Shown here piece after piece: positions 7,875 to 16,230 of a DNA stretch of 32,490 nucleotides (position 1 is its first letter; every line of letters starts with the position of its first letter). The translations under genes and the position numbers were made by a program. The stretch is from the NCBI RefSeq assembly GCF_900128965.1, contig NZ_FQUL01000026.1, positions 1 through 32,490 on the forward strand. Reading direction: 5' to 3'. The DNA comes from Ferrithrix thermotolerans DSM 19514. Its GTDB lineage: Bacteria; Actinomycetota; Acidimicrobiia; Acidimicrobiales; Acidimicrobiaceae. Under the pieces are notes generated by a model. It was not told the origin of the DNA and did not search any database. It was given only the letters and a program-made list of their open reading frames with translations.

Positions 7875-10235
7875 CTAGGGACCAGACCTATCAATTCTTG
7901 CAGGCCTGCGTTGCAAAAACCTTAATCGCTCCTCGATCGCTGAGACCGTTGCTTCAAAGTCGGCTGCTCTAAGCGGCTCTGAGAAGTAAAACCCTTGAAC
8001 CAAGTCGCATCCAAGTTCATAGAGGCTTTCAAGCTGAGAGCGACGTTCGACCCCTTCCGCAATTACCTTCACCCCTAGGGCCTTAGCCATGGCAATAATA
8101 GCTGCAACTATCGAGTTTCCGGTTCCGCTTCGATCATCTCCTAGAGCATCTACAAAGCTCTTATCGATCTTCAAGATGTCAAACGACATATCTTTCAGAT
8201 AGGCCAGCGAAGAGTAGGCTGTGCCGAAGTCATCGACAGCCACAGCTATGCCCAGGTTTCGAATGCTACGAAGCGTGCACTTACTTTGTTCGTAGTTTTT
8301 CATAACCGAAGACTCCGTAACCTCAACCGTAACGCCTAGGCCGCGTAGGTTATTCGTATCCATCGCTTCCTGCAGGTAAACCACGACCTCCTGACCAACT
8401 AGTTGCAGAGCGGAAAGGTTAACGGATATGTAAAAGTCTTCAGACACCAGCCCCCTTTGATTCCAGAGTCCTCTTTGTCTTAGTGATTCTTTGATAGCCC
8501 ATCTTCCCAGGTCCCCTATCAGTCCCATCTCTTCTGCAACCGGGATGAACTCGCCGGGAGATACCTGTCCAAAACTAAGACTTTGCCACCTGGAAAGAGC
8601 CTCCACGCCTACGACTTCTTTCTGTTCAAGCGAGACGATCGGCTGATAAACCAGGGAGAGATCGCTCGCAGATACCGCCTTTGCTAACTCATTTCTAAGC
8701 GCGAGTTTTCGACTCATGGTGGTATGCATAGAAGGCTCAAACAAAACAGCCGAGTTACGTCCTCTACTTTTGGCTTCATACATGGCGGTGTCTGCACCTT
8801 GAAGAATCTGTTCAGGCGACATATCGGTCTTGGAATCAACGATCGAAAGGCCGATGCTTGCGCTTACGTACACCAAAGTTCCATCTAAGTCGACAGGATC
8901 CCCTAAGGCCATCTGAAGTGACCTTGCTCTCGCCTCAATTACCTGCAGGCTACGCTCTGGTCTAAAGACCACTACAAACTCGTCACCGCTTAGTCTCCCA
9001 ACCTCACCAACAGATTTGAGGTGCTCTGAAAGACGTCGACCTAGCAGACACAGCAACTTATCACCAACGCTATGGCCGTAGCTGTCGTTCACCATCTTGA
9101 ACTGGTCTATGTCAACAAAGGCAACCGTTAGATACTCTCCCTGCCTCAACTGAACCAACGAAGCGTCGAGCGTCTCTAACAGCCTTCTTCTATTTGGCAG
9201 CTTTGTCAGCTCATCTTCATTGGCGATCCTTCGCAACCTCTCTTCGGTAGCCTTGGCAAAGGTCATAGCCCTTCGAAATCGCACTACCGCCACAAACACA
9301 AGCGAAAGGTCGATCAAGAACCATGCGACGTGATCCGCAAATCCGCTACTACCATCTCCCCAGGCAAGTACCGCAGGCAACACCAGAGCTATCGATATGA
9401 GAGCAATCTGAGAACTTCTGTAGGACTTGGGTTTGTTCTCCAGATACTTCGGATCGACCAATAACACCATCGATGGATCGGTAACGCCGATGGAAGCAAG
9501 TATCGTAGCAACTACGTACGGCAAAAAAGACTCTATGAGGGAAATAGGTAAGTCATAGACGGCCACCACGAGGGTAAGGATATCACCAGCAAAAATCGAT
9601 ATCATCGCAAATAGTAAGAACCAATATGCGCGCCCTCGGACTCTGCGTTCAGAGAGAACGACCCGTACAAATATAACCACCAGCAAAATAGAGAGCATGG
9701 GGTAAAGAGCAAAGAACAACTCGTTCTCGATACCAATATCTCTACCGGTAAGGGTTGGGTTCACTAGAAATAGCCACACAACCGCTAGGACACTTAGTGC
9801 CGCCATCGTTCCATCGAGGACAAGATCTAAACTACCTCCATCCTTAGAGGAGTCGCTCTTCCCAAACCGGCCAACAGCAACCAGCAACAGAACATACCCT
9901 ATGGTGGCAAAAAGATTTACTAGAACTGAATGTTTGTCTATCCGAAGATAGATACCTACTCTCCACATCGCTCGCAAGTACATCTCTGCCGCAAATACTA
10001 AACCGGACGCTACGAGCACCTGAAACGGCCACTTCACCTTAGGACTGTAGCGTCTAACTCCCCAAGCGATTGCCACAACGTAAAAGAGGATAAGTAGCCC
10101 AAAAGCTAAGTCTTCGATTACCTGTCCCGGATAGATTAGGGCAACTAATAAGAGGACAACCTCAGAGATCAAAAGAGCCAACCTGAAGGCGCAAATAGAG
10201 CCACTGAACCTCAACCTGAACAGTAGTTTACCCAC
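7875..10235 (-). CDS. Membrane-bound GGDEF-EAL cyclic di-GMP signalling protein
   Basis: The 786-residue protein has an N-terminal half with about nine hydrophobic segments (residues 15-320), then a GGDEF domain (about 335-500) and an EAL domain (about 515-770). The GGDEF signature reads SGDEF (416-420) with DxDxFKxxNDxxGHxxGD upstream, so cyclase activity is possible but the first glycine is replaced. No RxxD inhibitory site is seen before it. The EAL half looks fully catalytic: EALSRW (545), Asn 607 in SVNLS, the Glu in EVTES, DDFGT (668-672), LKIDK and the glutamate in AEGVE, followed by VQGFYFS. It therefore probably hydrolyses c-di-GMP, with the GGDEF part acting as cyclase or as a GTP sensor. 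The sensing input is the unrecognised membrane domain. GTG start. Confidence 0.9.
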   Translation of the reverse strand: MGKLLFRLRFSGSICAFRLALLISEVVLLLVALIYPGQVIEDLAFGLLILFYVVAIAWGVRRYSPKVKWPFQVLVASGLVFAAEMYLRAMWRVGIYLRIDKHSVLVNLFATIGYVLLLVAVGRFGKSDSSKDGGSLDLVLDGTMAALSVLAVVWLFLVNPTLTGRDIGIENELFFALYPMLSILLVVIFVRVVLSERRVRGRAYWFLLFAMISIFAGDILTLVVAVYDLPISLIESFLPYVVATILASIGVTDPSMVLLVDPKYLENKPKSYRSSQIALISIALVLPAVLAWGDGSSGFADHVAWFLIDLSLVFVAVVRFRRAMTFAKATEERLRRIANEDELTKLPNRRRLLETLDASLVQLRQGEYLTVAFVDIDQFKMVNDSYGHSVGDKLLCLLGRRLSEHLKSVGEVGRLSGDEFVVVFRPERSLQVIEARARSLQMALGDPVDLDGTLVYVSASIGLSIVDSKTDMSPEQILQGADTAMYEAKSRGRNSAVLFEPSMHTTMSRKLALRNELAKAVSASDLSLVYQPIVSLEQKEVVGVEALSRWQSLSFGQVSPGEFIPVAEEMGLIGDLGRWAIKESLRQRGLWNQRGLVSEDFYISVNLSALQLVGQEVVVYLQEAMDTNNLRGLGVTVEVTESSVMKNYEQSKCTLRSIRNLGIAVAVDDFGTAYSSLAYLKDMSFDILKIDKSFVDALGDDRSGTGNSIVAAIIAMAKALGVKVIAEGVERRSQLESLYELGCDLVQGFYFSEPLRAADFEATVSAIEERLRFLQRRPARIDRSGP

Positions 10236-10805
10236 TACCTTACCAACCTAGACACCATAGATCGAAGATGGAAAGTGGACTGGGAGGCGCCATTTTTATC
10301 CTTTTTCTGAGGAACTCCTGAATTGAGTCGCACTACCGGTGCCAACCATTGCAAGGCCATCGCGTCAACTGCACGCACCCACACCCCTGACCGAGATCAC
10401 ACAGGTAAAGCTGAGGACTGTCGTTTAGCTCAAACATACAAAGAGTCTCAAATTCAAATAGCGGCCAAAGTTTACTATTCTTCGACCATTTCTTTGGACA
10501 ACTTGAGACTTAACAATAACACACAAAGTACCAATTGCTAGCGAACCGCTGTGGCAAAAAGAGTAAAGCTCTCTCTACGACTTGATGCGGAGACTAACAC
10601 AGTTTTGCCTTCCCTTTGCGAGACTGAAGTTTCCGCTCCAACCTTCAGAACCGGGTTACGAGTTAGTCAGCAAGGATTGAGTTGAATCCCTATGCGAAAA
10701 TTATTGTCACCTTACAGTACTTCTAGACGAATCGGCACGCGACCACCCCTATAGAACTATGAGGATATCGTTGAGGAGGTTCTGAGGGTGCACCACACAG
10801 ACTAG
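10236..10805. other. Long intergenic region upstream of the GGDEF-EAL gene
   Basis: This 570-bp gap holds no convincing full gene, RNA or terminator. The left part is the 5' region of the GGDEF-EAL gene. The right part contains one small plus-strand frame that is listed separately. No known riboswitch fold was recognised by eye. Confidence 0.5.
10551..10685 (+). CDS. Possible small protein of 44 residues
   Basis: A GTG-initiated frame beginning MAKRVKLSLRLDAETNTVL has the beta-strand-then-helix look of the N-terminus of ribbon-helix-helix proteins, but it stops after 44 codons, so it may be a truncated relic. There is no ribosome binding site before the GTG. This is a weak call, made because the amino-terminal pattern is unusual for random frames. 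Confidence 0.2.
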   Translation: MAKRVKLSLRLDAETNTVLPSLCETEVSAPTFRTGLRVSQQGLS

Positions 10806-11309
10806 TTAGTAACCACCGTAGCTGCTAGAGGCAGTGGTGGCTGTGCTTGCGGCAACGGAAGTCACTGGAGACCCTGAGGACGACACGACATACCAGGAAC
10901 CACCAAAGGACTTGATGCCCTCTCCGCTCGCCACACCGGCGGTTGTGTCGTCTGCGAAGTAGTAGAGCGGATGACCGTTATAGGCCACTTGCTCTCTCCC
11001 TGAACCCCTCTTGATATAGGTTACAAGAGAGGAATTCAACCCCGAGCCAACAGTTACCTTAGACGCTATAAACGGACCCCAGACTGCAGCACAGGACCCA
11101 GTGCAGTTTGACTTTGTAGGCGAATCTGCAGTAAACGCGTACAGAACCATACCGTTTGGAGCCACCACAATGGACCCGTATTTCGATGAGTTTGTGACCG
11201 AGAGTTTCGGAGTAGCGGCCACAGTAGTGGACGGCGCCGCAGAGCTTCCACAGGCAGCTGCCAACAGGGAGACCGATGACAACGCAACCATAGCTTTGAA
11301 CCTTTTCAT
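10806..11309 (-). CDS. Secreted lipoprotein with Yx(FWY)xxD repeats (COG4315-like)
   Basis: The 167-residue protein has a lipoprotein signal (MKRFKAMVALSSVSLLAAAC) and is then Ser/Thr/Ala-rich. It carries two copies of the family's Y-x-aromatic-x-x-D motif (LYAFTAD and LYYFADD) with the CTGSCAAVWGPF cysteine pair between them. The family is widespread in actinobacteria and proteobacteria as an outer-surface lipoprotein of unknown function. The start is fixed by a very strong Shine-Dalgarno AAGGAGGT at 11314-11321, four bases before ATG 11309; a longer upstream frame to 11372 is rejected for that reason. The tail is low-complexity and ends in SSSYGGY. It appears to be a single-gene unit. Confidence 0.88.
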   Translation of the reverse strand: MKRFKAMVALSSVSLLAAACGSSAAPSTTVAATPKLSVTNSSKYGSIVVAPNGMVLYAFTADSPTKSNCTGSCAAVWGPFIASKVTVGSGLNSSLVTYIKRGSGREQVAYNGHPLYYFADDTTAGVASGEGIKSFGGSWYVVSSSGSPVTSVAASTATTASSSYGGY

Positions 11310-11313
11310 ACGT

Positions 11314-11321
11314 ACCTCCTT
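11314..11321 (-). promoter_or_regulatory. Strong ribosome binding site of the lipoprotein gene
   Basis: AAGGAGGT on the minus strand, four bases before ATG 11309, a near-perfect anti-16S match. It decides the start over an in-frame upstream candidate at 11372. Confidence 0.85.
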
Positions 11322-11520
11322 GGGCTTACAGCTTCGTGATAGTCGAATTACGACGAATCCGCCTAACTCCATAATTAAAGACGCTGGATACTTTGTATCA
11401 GTTCAACAGTCCACAAAATATCGACTGATTATCGCTAAACCCATCCCAGTGGCGAAAATAGACGATCTCGCCAGCGCAAGACCTTACAAAGTTGTAATTC
11501 CCGGAGTGTAAAGTTATGAC

Positions 11521-12261
11521 ATGTCAACATCACAGTCGACCTCCAGCCTGTGGAGCCGGGATAAGGTGATCTTAGTATTCGATCTTGAGACGACCGGCGT
11601 GAACGTGGAAGACGATCTGCCAGTCTCGTACTCCCTAGTTCAATACGCCTTCGGACAAGTTGTCTACGAGGCTCACCAGATCGTCGATCCTGGTAGACCC
11701 ATCCCAAAAGAGACAACGGCAATTCATCGAATTAGCGACGAGATCGCCCAGTCTTTCGGAATTCCTCTAAAGAGCGCTCTGACCCAGCTTCGGGAGGCGC
11801 TGATAAATGCATCAAAGATGCAGTGGATAGTCTTAGGAATGAATGTGAGTTTCGATCTAACGCTGGTGGATAGAGCATGCAAGCGACACCTCGGGTCTGG
11901 ACTCTTAGACCTTGGGTATAACGCTCCGACCCTCGACGTCTTGGTAATAGACAGACATCTGGATCGGTACAGCAAGGGAAAACGCCGCTTAAGCGAATTA
12001 GCCCACACATACGACGTGCACACGAACGATAATCTCCATAACTCTCTAGTAGATGCAAAGGTTACTCTTTCGGTTCTCCTTGCAATCTTGGACAGATTTC
12101 CGGAGATGACAACAGTCGACATCAGGGACTATCAAGATACCATGACAAAGTATCACGATGAGTGGCTTGAGAGCTATAACCACTGGCGACAGAGCCAAGG
12201 ACAGGCTCCCCTGCCTCGTAGGGTCTGGCCAATAGATCAACCATATTCAGGCCTCTCTTAG
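11521..12261 (+). CDS. DnaQ-like 3'-5' exonuclease (DEDDh family)
   Basis: A 246-residue protein with all DEDDh residues: Asp 21 and Glu 23 in FDLETTG, Asp 112 in NVSFDLTLVD, and His 173/Asp 178 in HNSLVDA. An HRISDEIA stretch after the second strand is also typical of epsilon-like exonucleases. It is a stand-alone exonuclease (proofreading-like or RNase T-like) without polymerase or helicase domains. Similar actinobacterial proteins are annotated as '3'-5' exonuclease' of uncertain substrate. ATG 11521 lacks a well-spaced Shine-Dalgarno sequence. It is followed by the decayed IS3 element, so any original downstream partner is unknown. Confidence 0.87.
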   Translation: MSTSQSTSSLWSRDKVILVFDLETTGVNVEDDLPVSYSLVQYAFGQVVYEAHQIVDPGRPIPKETTAIHRISDEIAQSFGIPLKSALTQLREALINASKMQWIVLGMNVSFDLTLVDRACKRHLGSGLLDLGYNAPTLDVLVIDRHLDRYSKGKRRLSELAHTYDVHTNDNLHNSLVDAKVTLSVLLAILDRFPEMTTVDIRDYQDTMTKYHDEWLESYNHWRQSQGQAPLPRRVWPIDQPYSGLS

Positions 12262-12419
12262 CCCCAAAACCGGTCAAAGACAAACACGCATTGGAGTGAG
12301 TTTTGAAGTGTAAAGACCCACGACCTCGTCCCGAGGAGGTCGATTGTCAAAATTGCACACTAAATAGATAAAGATGCCGAAGGATAGCCACAACAAATAT
12401 CCCAAGTTCGAAATAAGAC

Positions 12420-13600
12420 GTATGAATTGCCCGAGGGAGAGCAGACATATTGCCTGGGCTGCCTGAACGGCTACTGATAACGACAGCTCATAGTTGACCG
12501 AAGAGATGTTCCCTATCTCCAAGTATCGGTGTTGTAGAAGTCAACGTAGCTCGAGAGTTAGCGCCAAAGATCATCGAGGATCTCCAAGGGTGTCGGTAGA
12601 GGTACTCGTGTTTGTAGATGGACCAGAGGGACCCTGCGGTCCCATGACCATAACAAGAGCCAGTTCGCCCCTTAAACCGCTGCATGCCAGCTGCCTCACA
12701 CGGAGCTGTGACCTTGCGATCGGCGAATCGAGCACCCTGTCAGTACTAAGACCTACCTGAGATTGCTCCGTTGTGTAGCCCAATTGCTTGTCCAAGCGCC
12801 TCTGTGACGATCTCAGTTTTTATGTGCTAGCAACAGAGACGCCAAGGACTCTGCCCAAATCTTCCTTGCGGATAGTACTGCGATGGGCGAAGCGTGATCC
12901 AATCTCTAAGTAGGTGATGTCCGACGTCAACACCGCATTCAGTCTTTTCTGGTCAAAGTTACGCTGAACTTCACCCGGCGGGTAGCTAGCACCCAGATCA
13001 TGGAGCGTCGTGGTCCCGTGAGGCGCCGGAGAGGCCCGCCATTTACGCCAAGCTCTCTCATCTATGAAGCTATGGTATTGTGACTCACAGATTCATCCAT
13101 GCCGGAGAGGTCCGCAATGATTTGCCATGCTCCATGGGTGCGGTTCTAGCGCTAGGGAGTGTCAAAATCATGACGGCGAGATCCCTCCTGTGCTGTTTGG
13201 CTACAGATGGGTGCTTGCAATGCAAGAGCCAGCGACATTACCCAGCGCAGCAGGCGTGCAATAGTTGTGTCATGGGTGTGATCTCACAGTGGGCACACTT
13301 ACGCTTTTATTAGTGCGAATCTCTCGTGCTTAGTGGCTTAGCTTCTAAGTATGCCCCCGCTTTTCCAAGGAACTCGTTATCTGAGGACAGCTTGACAGCT
13401 CCTGACGCTCGGCTGGGGTGAGCGGTTCTGCACCTTCGACAGGCGCCTCTTCGAGGCGTCTTCTTTCATCCCGAACCCAACGATAGAGCAGCTTTTGACC
13501 AATAGAAAAGTTCCCATTCGACCTCTACAACCTTTTTTTCCAGTCGATCACCCGATGCACAGTTCCGATCCTAAACTCGAGAGTAAACCGCCCTTTTGCT
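12420..13600 (-). mobile_element. Decayed IS3-family insertion element (orfA and orfB remnants)
   Basis: The 1.5-kb stretch between the exonuclease and peroxiredoxin genes contains no intact gene. Translating the minus strand with frame changes recovers an IS3 element. The orfA part (about 13600 to 13312) reads RFTLEFRIGTVHRVID, a stop, then GQKLLYRWVRDERRRLEEAP and LTPAERQEL, then in another frame DNEFLGKAGAYLEAKP. The orfB part (about 13280 to 12450) reads VSHNTIAS, stop, MRELGVNGG, then NAVLTSDITYLEIGSRFAHR and DLGRVLGVSVA. After a frameshift it gives TEIVTEALGQAIGLHN, QGARFADRKVTA, and RTGSCYGHGTAGSLWSIYKH. It ends IGNISSVNYELSLSV. At least four frame changes and several stops show long inactivity. 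Terminal repeats were not identified; limits are approximate. Confidence 0.85.
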
Positions 13601-13759
13601 CCCTAGCTTACATCATCTCGACCAACATCGTAGGCTGGCTCAGTTAGTGTCTATTTCCCGTGCGGCACCTCAGTAGCTAAATTTGGTCACCTCGGAATTT
13701 AGTCAGGTGCACTACAGTTTGGAACTACGTTAGCAATACTACATGTAAAGGAGAAGTGC

Positions 13760-14242
13760 GTGGCCTTAGAGGTTGGTAGCAGTTTACCGGAAATGAAGCT
13801 TACCGTCGTCACAAACGGTGAGACCGAAGAGCGTTCCTCAATAGATCTGCTTGGAAAAGGAAAGGTCGTTCTATTTGGAGTCCCGGGCGCCTTTACGCCC
13901 ACATGCTCAGACTATCATCTCCCAGGGTTTGTACTTCGCTCCGAAGAACTCAAGGCAAAGGGCGTAGGACTGATCGCTTGCCTATCAGTAAACGACTCCT
14001 TCGTAATGTCTGCATGGGCAAAGGCTCAAAACGTGGAAGATCACGTGGTGCTAATAGCCGACGGCAACGGAGACTTTACCAAGTCCCTCGGACTCGAGAT
14101 GGACGCCTCTCCATTTGGAATGGGTCTAAGATCCAAGCGATTCGCTATGGTGATTGAGGACGGTAAGGTTACTCACTTGGCAGTCGAGCCAGGCGGTGGT
14201 CTGGATGTTTCATCGGCCGAGGCCATCTTACAGGTGCTGTAG
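13760..14242 (+). CDS. Peroxiredoxin (Prx5/AHP1-like)
   Basis: A 160-residue thioredoxin-fold peroxidase that reduces hydrogen peroxide and alkyl hydroperoxides. The catalytic motif PGAFTPTCS carries the peroxidatic Cys 49, and a second cysteine (Cys 74 in IACLSVND) is at the usual Prx5 position. WAKAQNV and FGMGLRSKRFAMVIEDG follow as in the family. The start is GTG, fixed by AAGGAG six bases upstream (13748-13753). Monocistronic; separated from the convergent bioY by a hairpin. Useful in an aerobic iron-rich acid habitat, though that is inference. Confidence 0.92.
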   Translation: MALEVGSSLPEMKLTVVTNGETEERSSIDLLGKGKVVLFGVPGAFTPTCSDYHLPGFVLRSEELKAKGVGLIACLSVNDSFVMSAWAKAQNVEDHVVLIADGNGDFTKSLGLEMDASPFGMGLRSKRFAMVIEDGKVTHLAVEPGGGLDVSSAEAILQVL

Positions 14243-14282
14243 TCGGCGCCAGAGCCCAATTGGCTTTCGCTTTAATCTTAGA

Positions 14283-14328
14283 TGATCCAGCTCCCTCGCG
14301 CTAATACTTGCACGTAGGTGCTGGATCA
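14283..14328. terminator. Hairpin between convergent genes
   Basis: TGATCCAGC (14283-14291) pairs perfectly with GCTGGATCA (14320-14328) across a 28-base loop whose ends can extend the stem by two G-C pairs. It sits between the ends of the peroxiredoxin and bioY genes and may stop transcription from both sides. There is no T-run, so this is tentative. Confidence 0.45.
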
Positions 14329-14353
14329 CTCCAATGCGTGTAGGCCTGATTAC

Positions 14354-14950
14354 TTAGTGCTCCTGATCGAATCTTTGAACGACTCTCCATGTCGTAGGAA
14401 GAACAATATCTGCGACCAATGCCTTGAGCCCGTCTCCGATGAGGAACGGTAGAACGCCCAACACAATCGCTTCCTTCACGCCTAGGCCTGAGACAAAGGC
14501 AAGCCATCCCGCACCTAAGACATAGATACCCAAGTTACCAACAACCATCACGCCAAGGGTTCCGAGAAAGTATCGGTCTAATCTCATCTCTGCTAACGCC
14601 CCGACCAGGAAGGATGCAAGAATAAAGCCCAAGATATACCCAAAGCTCGGAGCTGCGAGCGCCCTAACTCCCCCTGTTGCTCCTGCAAACCAGGGTACCC
14701 CAGCCAGACCCAAAGACAGATAAGCTAAAGACCCTGCCATAGCTCTCTTGGAACCTAGAACCATAGCTCCGACTAAAACGGCAAAAGTTTGCCCGGTTAA
14801 AGGTACTGGAGTAAAGGGTAGCCGGATGACAATCTGAGCACTGAGTCCGATAAACGCAGCGTACCCCAAGACCAAGATGGCTTGAGAGATAAAGGTATGA
14901 CTTAAAAAATCAGCAAGAACGACTCTCTTGCTAAGAGGCTGTGAACTCAA
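14354..14950 (-). CDS. bioY: Biotin transporter substrate-binding protein BioY
   Basis: A 198-residue membrane protein with six spans and the BioY signature (IRLPFTPVPLTGQTFAVL and the GxGxxxPxFAGxxGG-like stretch SLGLAGVPWFAGATGG). BioY is the S-component of the energy-coupling-factor biotin importer and can also work alone; no ecfA/ecfT genes are nearby. TTG 14950 is the start of the open frame; no ATG/GTG is near in frame. An ATG a few bases upstream opens only an eight-codon frame that overlaps the start, so it is unlikely to be the true one. Likely induced by biotin limitation, but no recognised BirA/BioQ site was found. Confidence 0.92.
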   Translation of the reverse strand: MSSQPLSKRVVLADFLSHTFISQAILVLGYAAFIGLSAQIVIRLPFTPVPLTGQTFAVLVGAMVLGSKRAMAGSLAYLSLGLAGVPWFAGATGGVRALAAPSFGYILGFILASFLVGALAEMRLDRYFLGTLGVMVVGNLGIYVLGAGWLAFVSGLGVKEAIVLGVLPFLIGDGLKALVADIVLPTTWRVVQRFDQEH

Positions 14951-14989
14951 CTGTCATTCTCACTTTCTGTATAAAACGGCAATTTCCTT

Positions 14990-15003
14990 AGATAAAGTTA
15001 TCT
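14990..15003. promoter_or_regulatory. 14-bp palindrome upstream of bioY
   Basis: AGATAAAGTTATCT is a perfect inverted repeat (arms AGATAA/TTATCT, two-base centre) about 40 bp before the bioY start, near where a -35 region would lie. It may be an operator. It is not a good match to the BirA, BioQ or BioR boxes I know. Confidence 0.35.
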
Positions 15004-15043
15004 GAGACTAACCACTAGAGCAACACTATTGAGGAGATTTCTC

Positions 15044-16201
15044 TCAAATTTGAAGACCGTAGAGTTTGTCTGCATTTCTGTACGCAATCAGCTCAGCTGT
15101 TTCAACGGCCATAGACTCGCTACAGACACCGCAGCTCACCCATGTCTCTAAGGTAGAGCCCAAGGCCTCGCGAAAAAGTAACTGACCGAGAAAGTGGAGT
15201 TCTGGCAGACCGTACGCGTCGGAAGAGTACATAAGTCTTACAAAGGGTGCAAGTTCCAGCGTCTCTTTTAGGATTTCACTGGACCGTGAGCCCACGTAGT
15301 TCATCGTCAGGCCAAGATCCAGATAAACGTTTTCAAACGCATGTGCGAGATATGCCGCAGAGCGATGGTAGGGGTAACAGTGCAAGAGCACGATCTTTCG
15401 GCCCATTGACGCTGCCCTTTTGATTACCGGAGTTAGCAGTGATGGATTTGTCTGATCCAACTGGATGTCTGGATCACCGAATCCAATATGAAACTGAATC
15501 GGTAGGTTACAAACCTCAAGCGATGTGTGAACGAGGTACGACTCGACTAAGGTACCCTCCATACGTGGTAGTGCTCCCCGAAGTTTGGCCTCACCCAAAA
15601 TACGATCAAGAGCTAGCTTGACATCTCCTTTATCGGGAGGTACAGCACTTAGACTCAAACCTCCCCGATATGCTGCTACGGACTTTAGTGCGATCGCGTT
15701 CTGAGCTCTTGACCCAAGACGAGACGGGAACAGATTCATAAACTCGGCGGATCCAACCTCAGCAAGCAGACTCTCAGCGACCGCTTCAACCCTTACAATC
15801 TCAAGGCAGTTGGTGCCACTATAGATCGAAAGATCCTCGATCGAGATGAGGTCTGAAGAGTTAAACCCCGTATCGACCAGATGCGTTCTGACGCCCAAGG
15901 CGCTCATGAACCGTGTAATTACATCCGACGGCGATAACTCACCTCTTCGAGATACATAGGTCTGTGGTGACTCAAAACTTTCACCACCTAAAACCTGAGG
16001 GCAGTGTTTCAGCAAAGTCATGCCCACCATAGACCGAAACGCATCCAGCTCCCCCGATCTCCTTGGAGGAGACTCTCTTAGAAAGTTACTGAACCCCAAA
16101 AGGCTAAGTTCAGATCCGCTTACTGAGTGACAGTGATTATCGACTAGGGATAAGCTTCTTACATAGTCTTTGATCTCAGATCCACCGTTATCTTTCGTCA
16201 T
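15044..16201 (-). CDS. Amidohydrolase of the FluG N-terminal type
   Basis: The 385-residue metal-dependent hydrolase has the amidohydrolase-2 pattern: HxH after the first strand (VDNHCHS, His 23 and 25), a histidine in FHIGFGDPD, another in VLLHCYPYHR and a terminal metal aspartate in MYSSDAYGLPE. The last motif is characteristic of the N-terminal domain of FluG/NodGS proteins, which are fused to a glutamine-synthetase-like domain in fungi and plants. Here the synthetase is a separate gene two positions upstream in the same minus-strand group. A role in hydrolysing a gamma-glutamyl or related amide is inferred from that context. It ends the three-gene group, 29 bp after the RpiR gene. Confidence 0.82.
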   Translation of the reverse strand: MTKDNGGSEIKDYVRSLSLVDNHCHSVSGSELSLLGFSNFLRESPPRRSGELDAFRSMVGMTLLKHCPQVLGGESFESPQTYVSRRGELSPSDVITRFMSALGVRTHLVDTGFNSSDLISIEDLSIYSGTNCLEIVRVEAVAESLLAEVGSAEFMNLFPSRLGSRAQNAIALKSVAAYRGGLSLSAVPPDKGDVKLALDRILGEAKLRGALPRMEGTLVESYLVHTSLEVCNLPIQFHIGFGDPDIQLDQTNPSLLTPVIKRAASMGRKIVLLHCYPYHRSAAYLAHAFENVYLDLGLTMNYVGSRSSEILKETLELAPFVRLMYSSDAYGLPELHFLGQLLFREALGSTLETWVSCGVCSESMAVETAELIAYRNADKLYGLQI

Positions 16202-16230
16202 CTATCTCCATATCTGATTGAACTTGATAT

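Noticed and set aside
10323-10541. 72-codon plus-strand frame in the gap upstream of the GGDEF-EAL gene
   Set aside because: Starts at TTG without a ribosome binding site, low-complexity polar composition and no recognisable pattern.
12571-12795. Collagen-like GPQGPSGP stretch and Thr/Ser repeat on the minus strand
   Set aside because: It is an out-of-frame reading of the IS3 orfB remnant (RTGSCYGHGTAGSLW in the correct frame).
13080-13313. Plus-strand frame of 77 codons
   Set aside because: Lies antisense to the decayed IS3 orfB and shows no family pattern.
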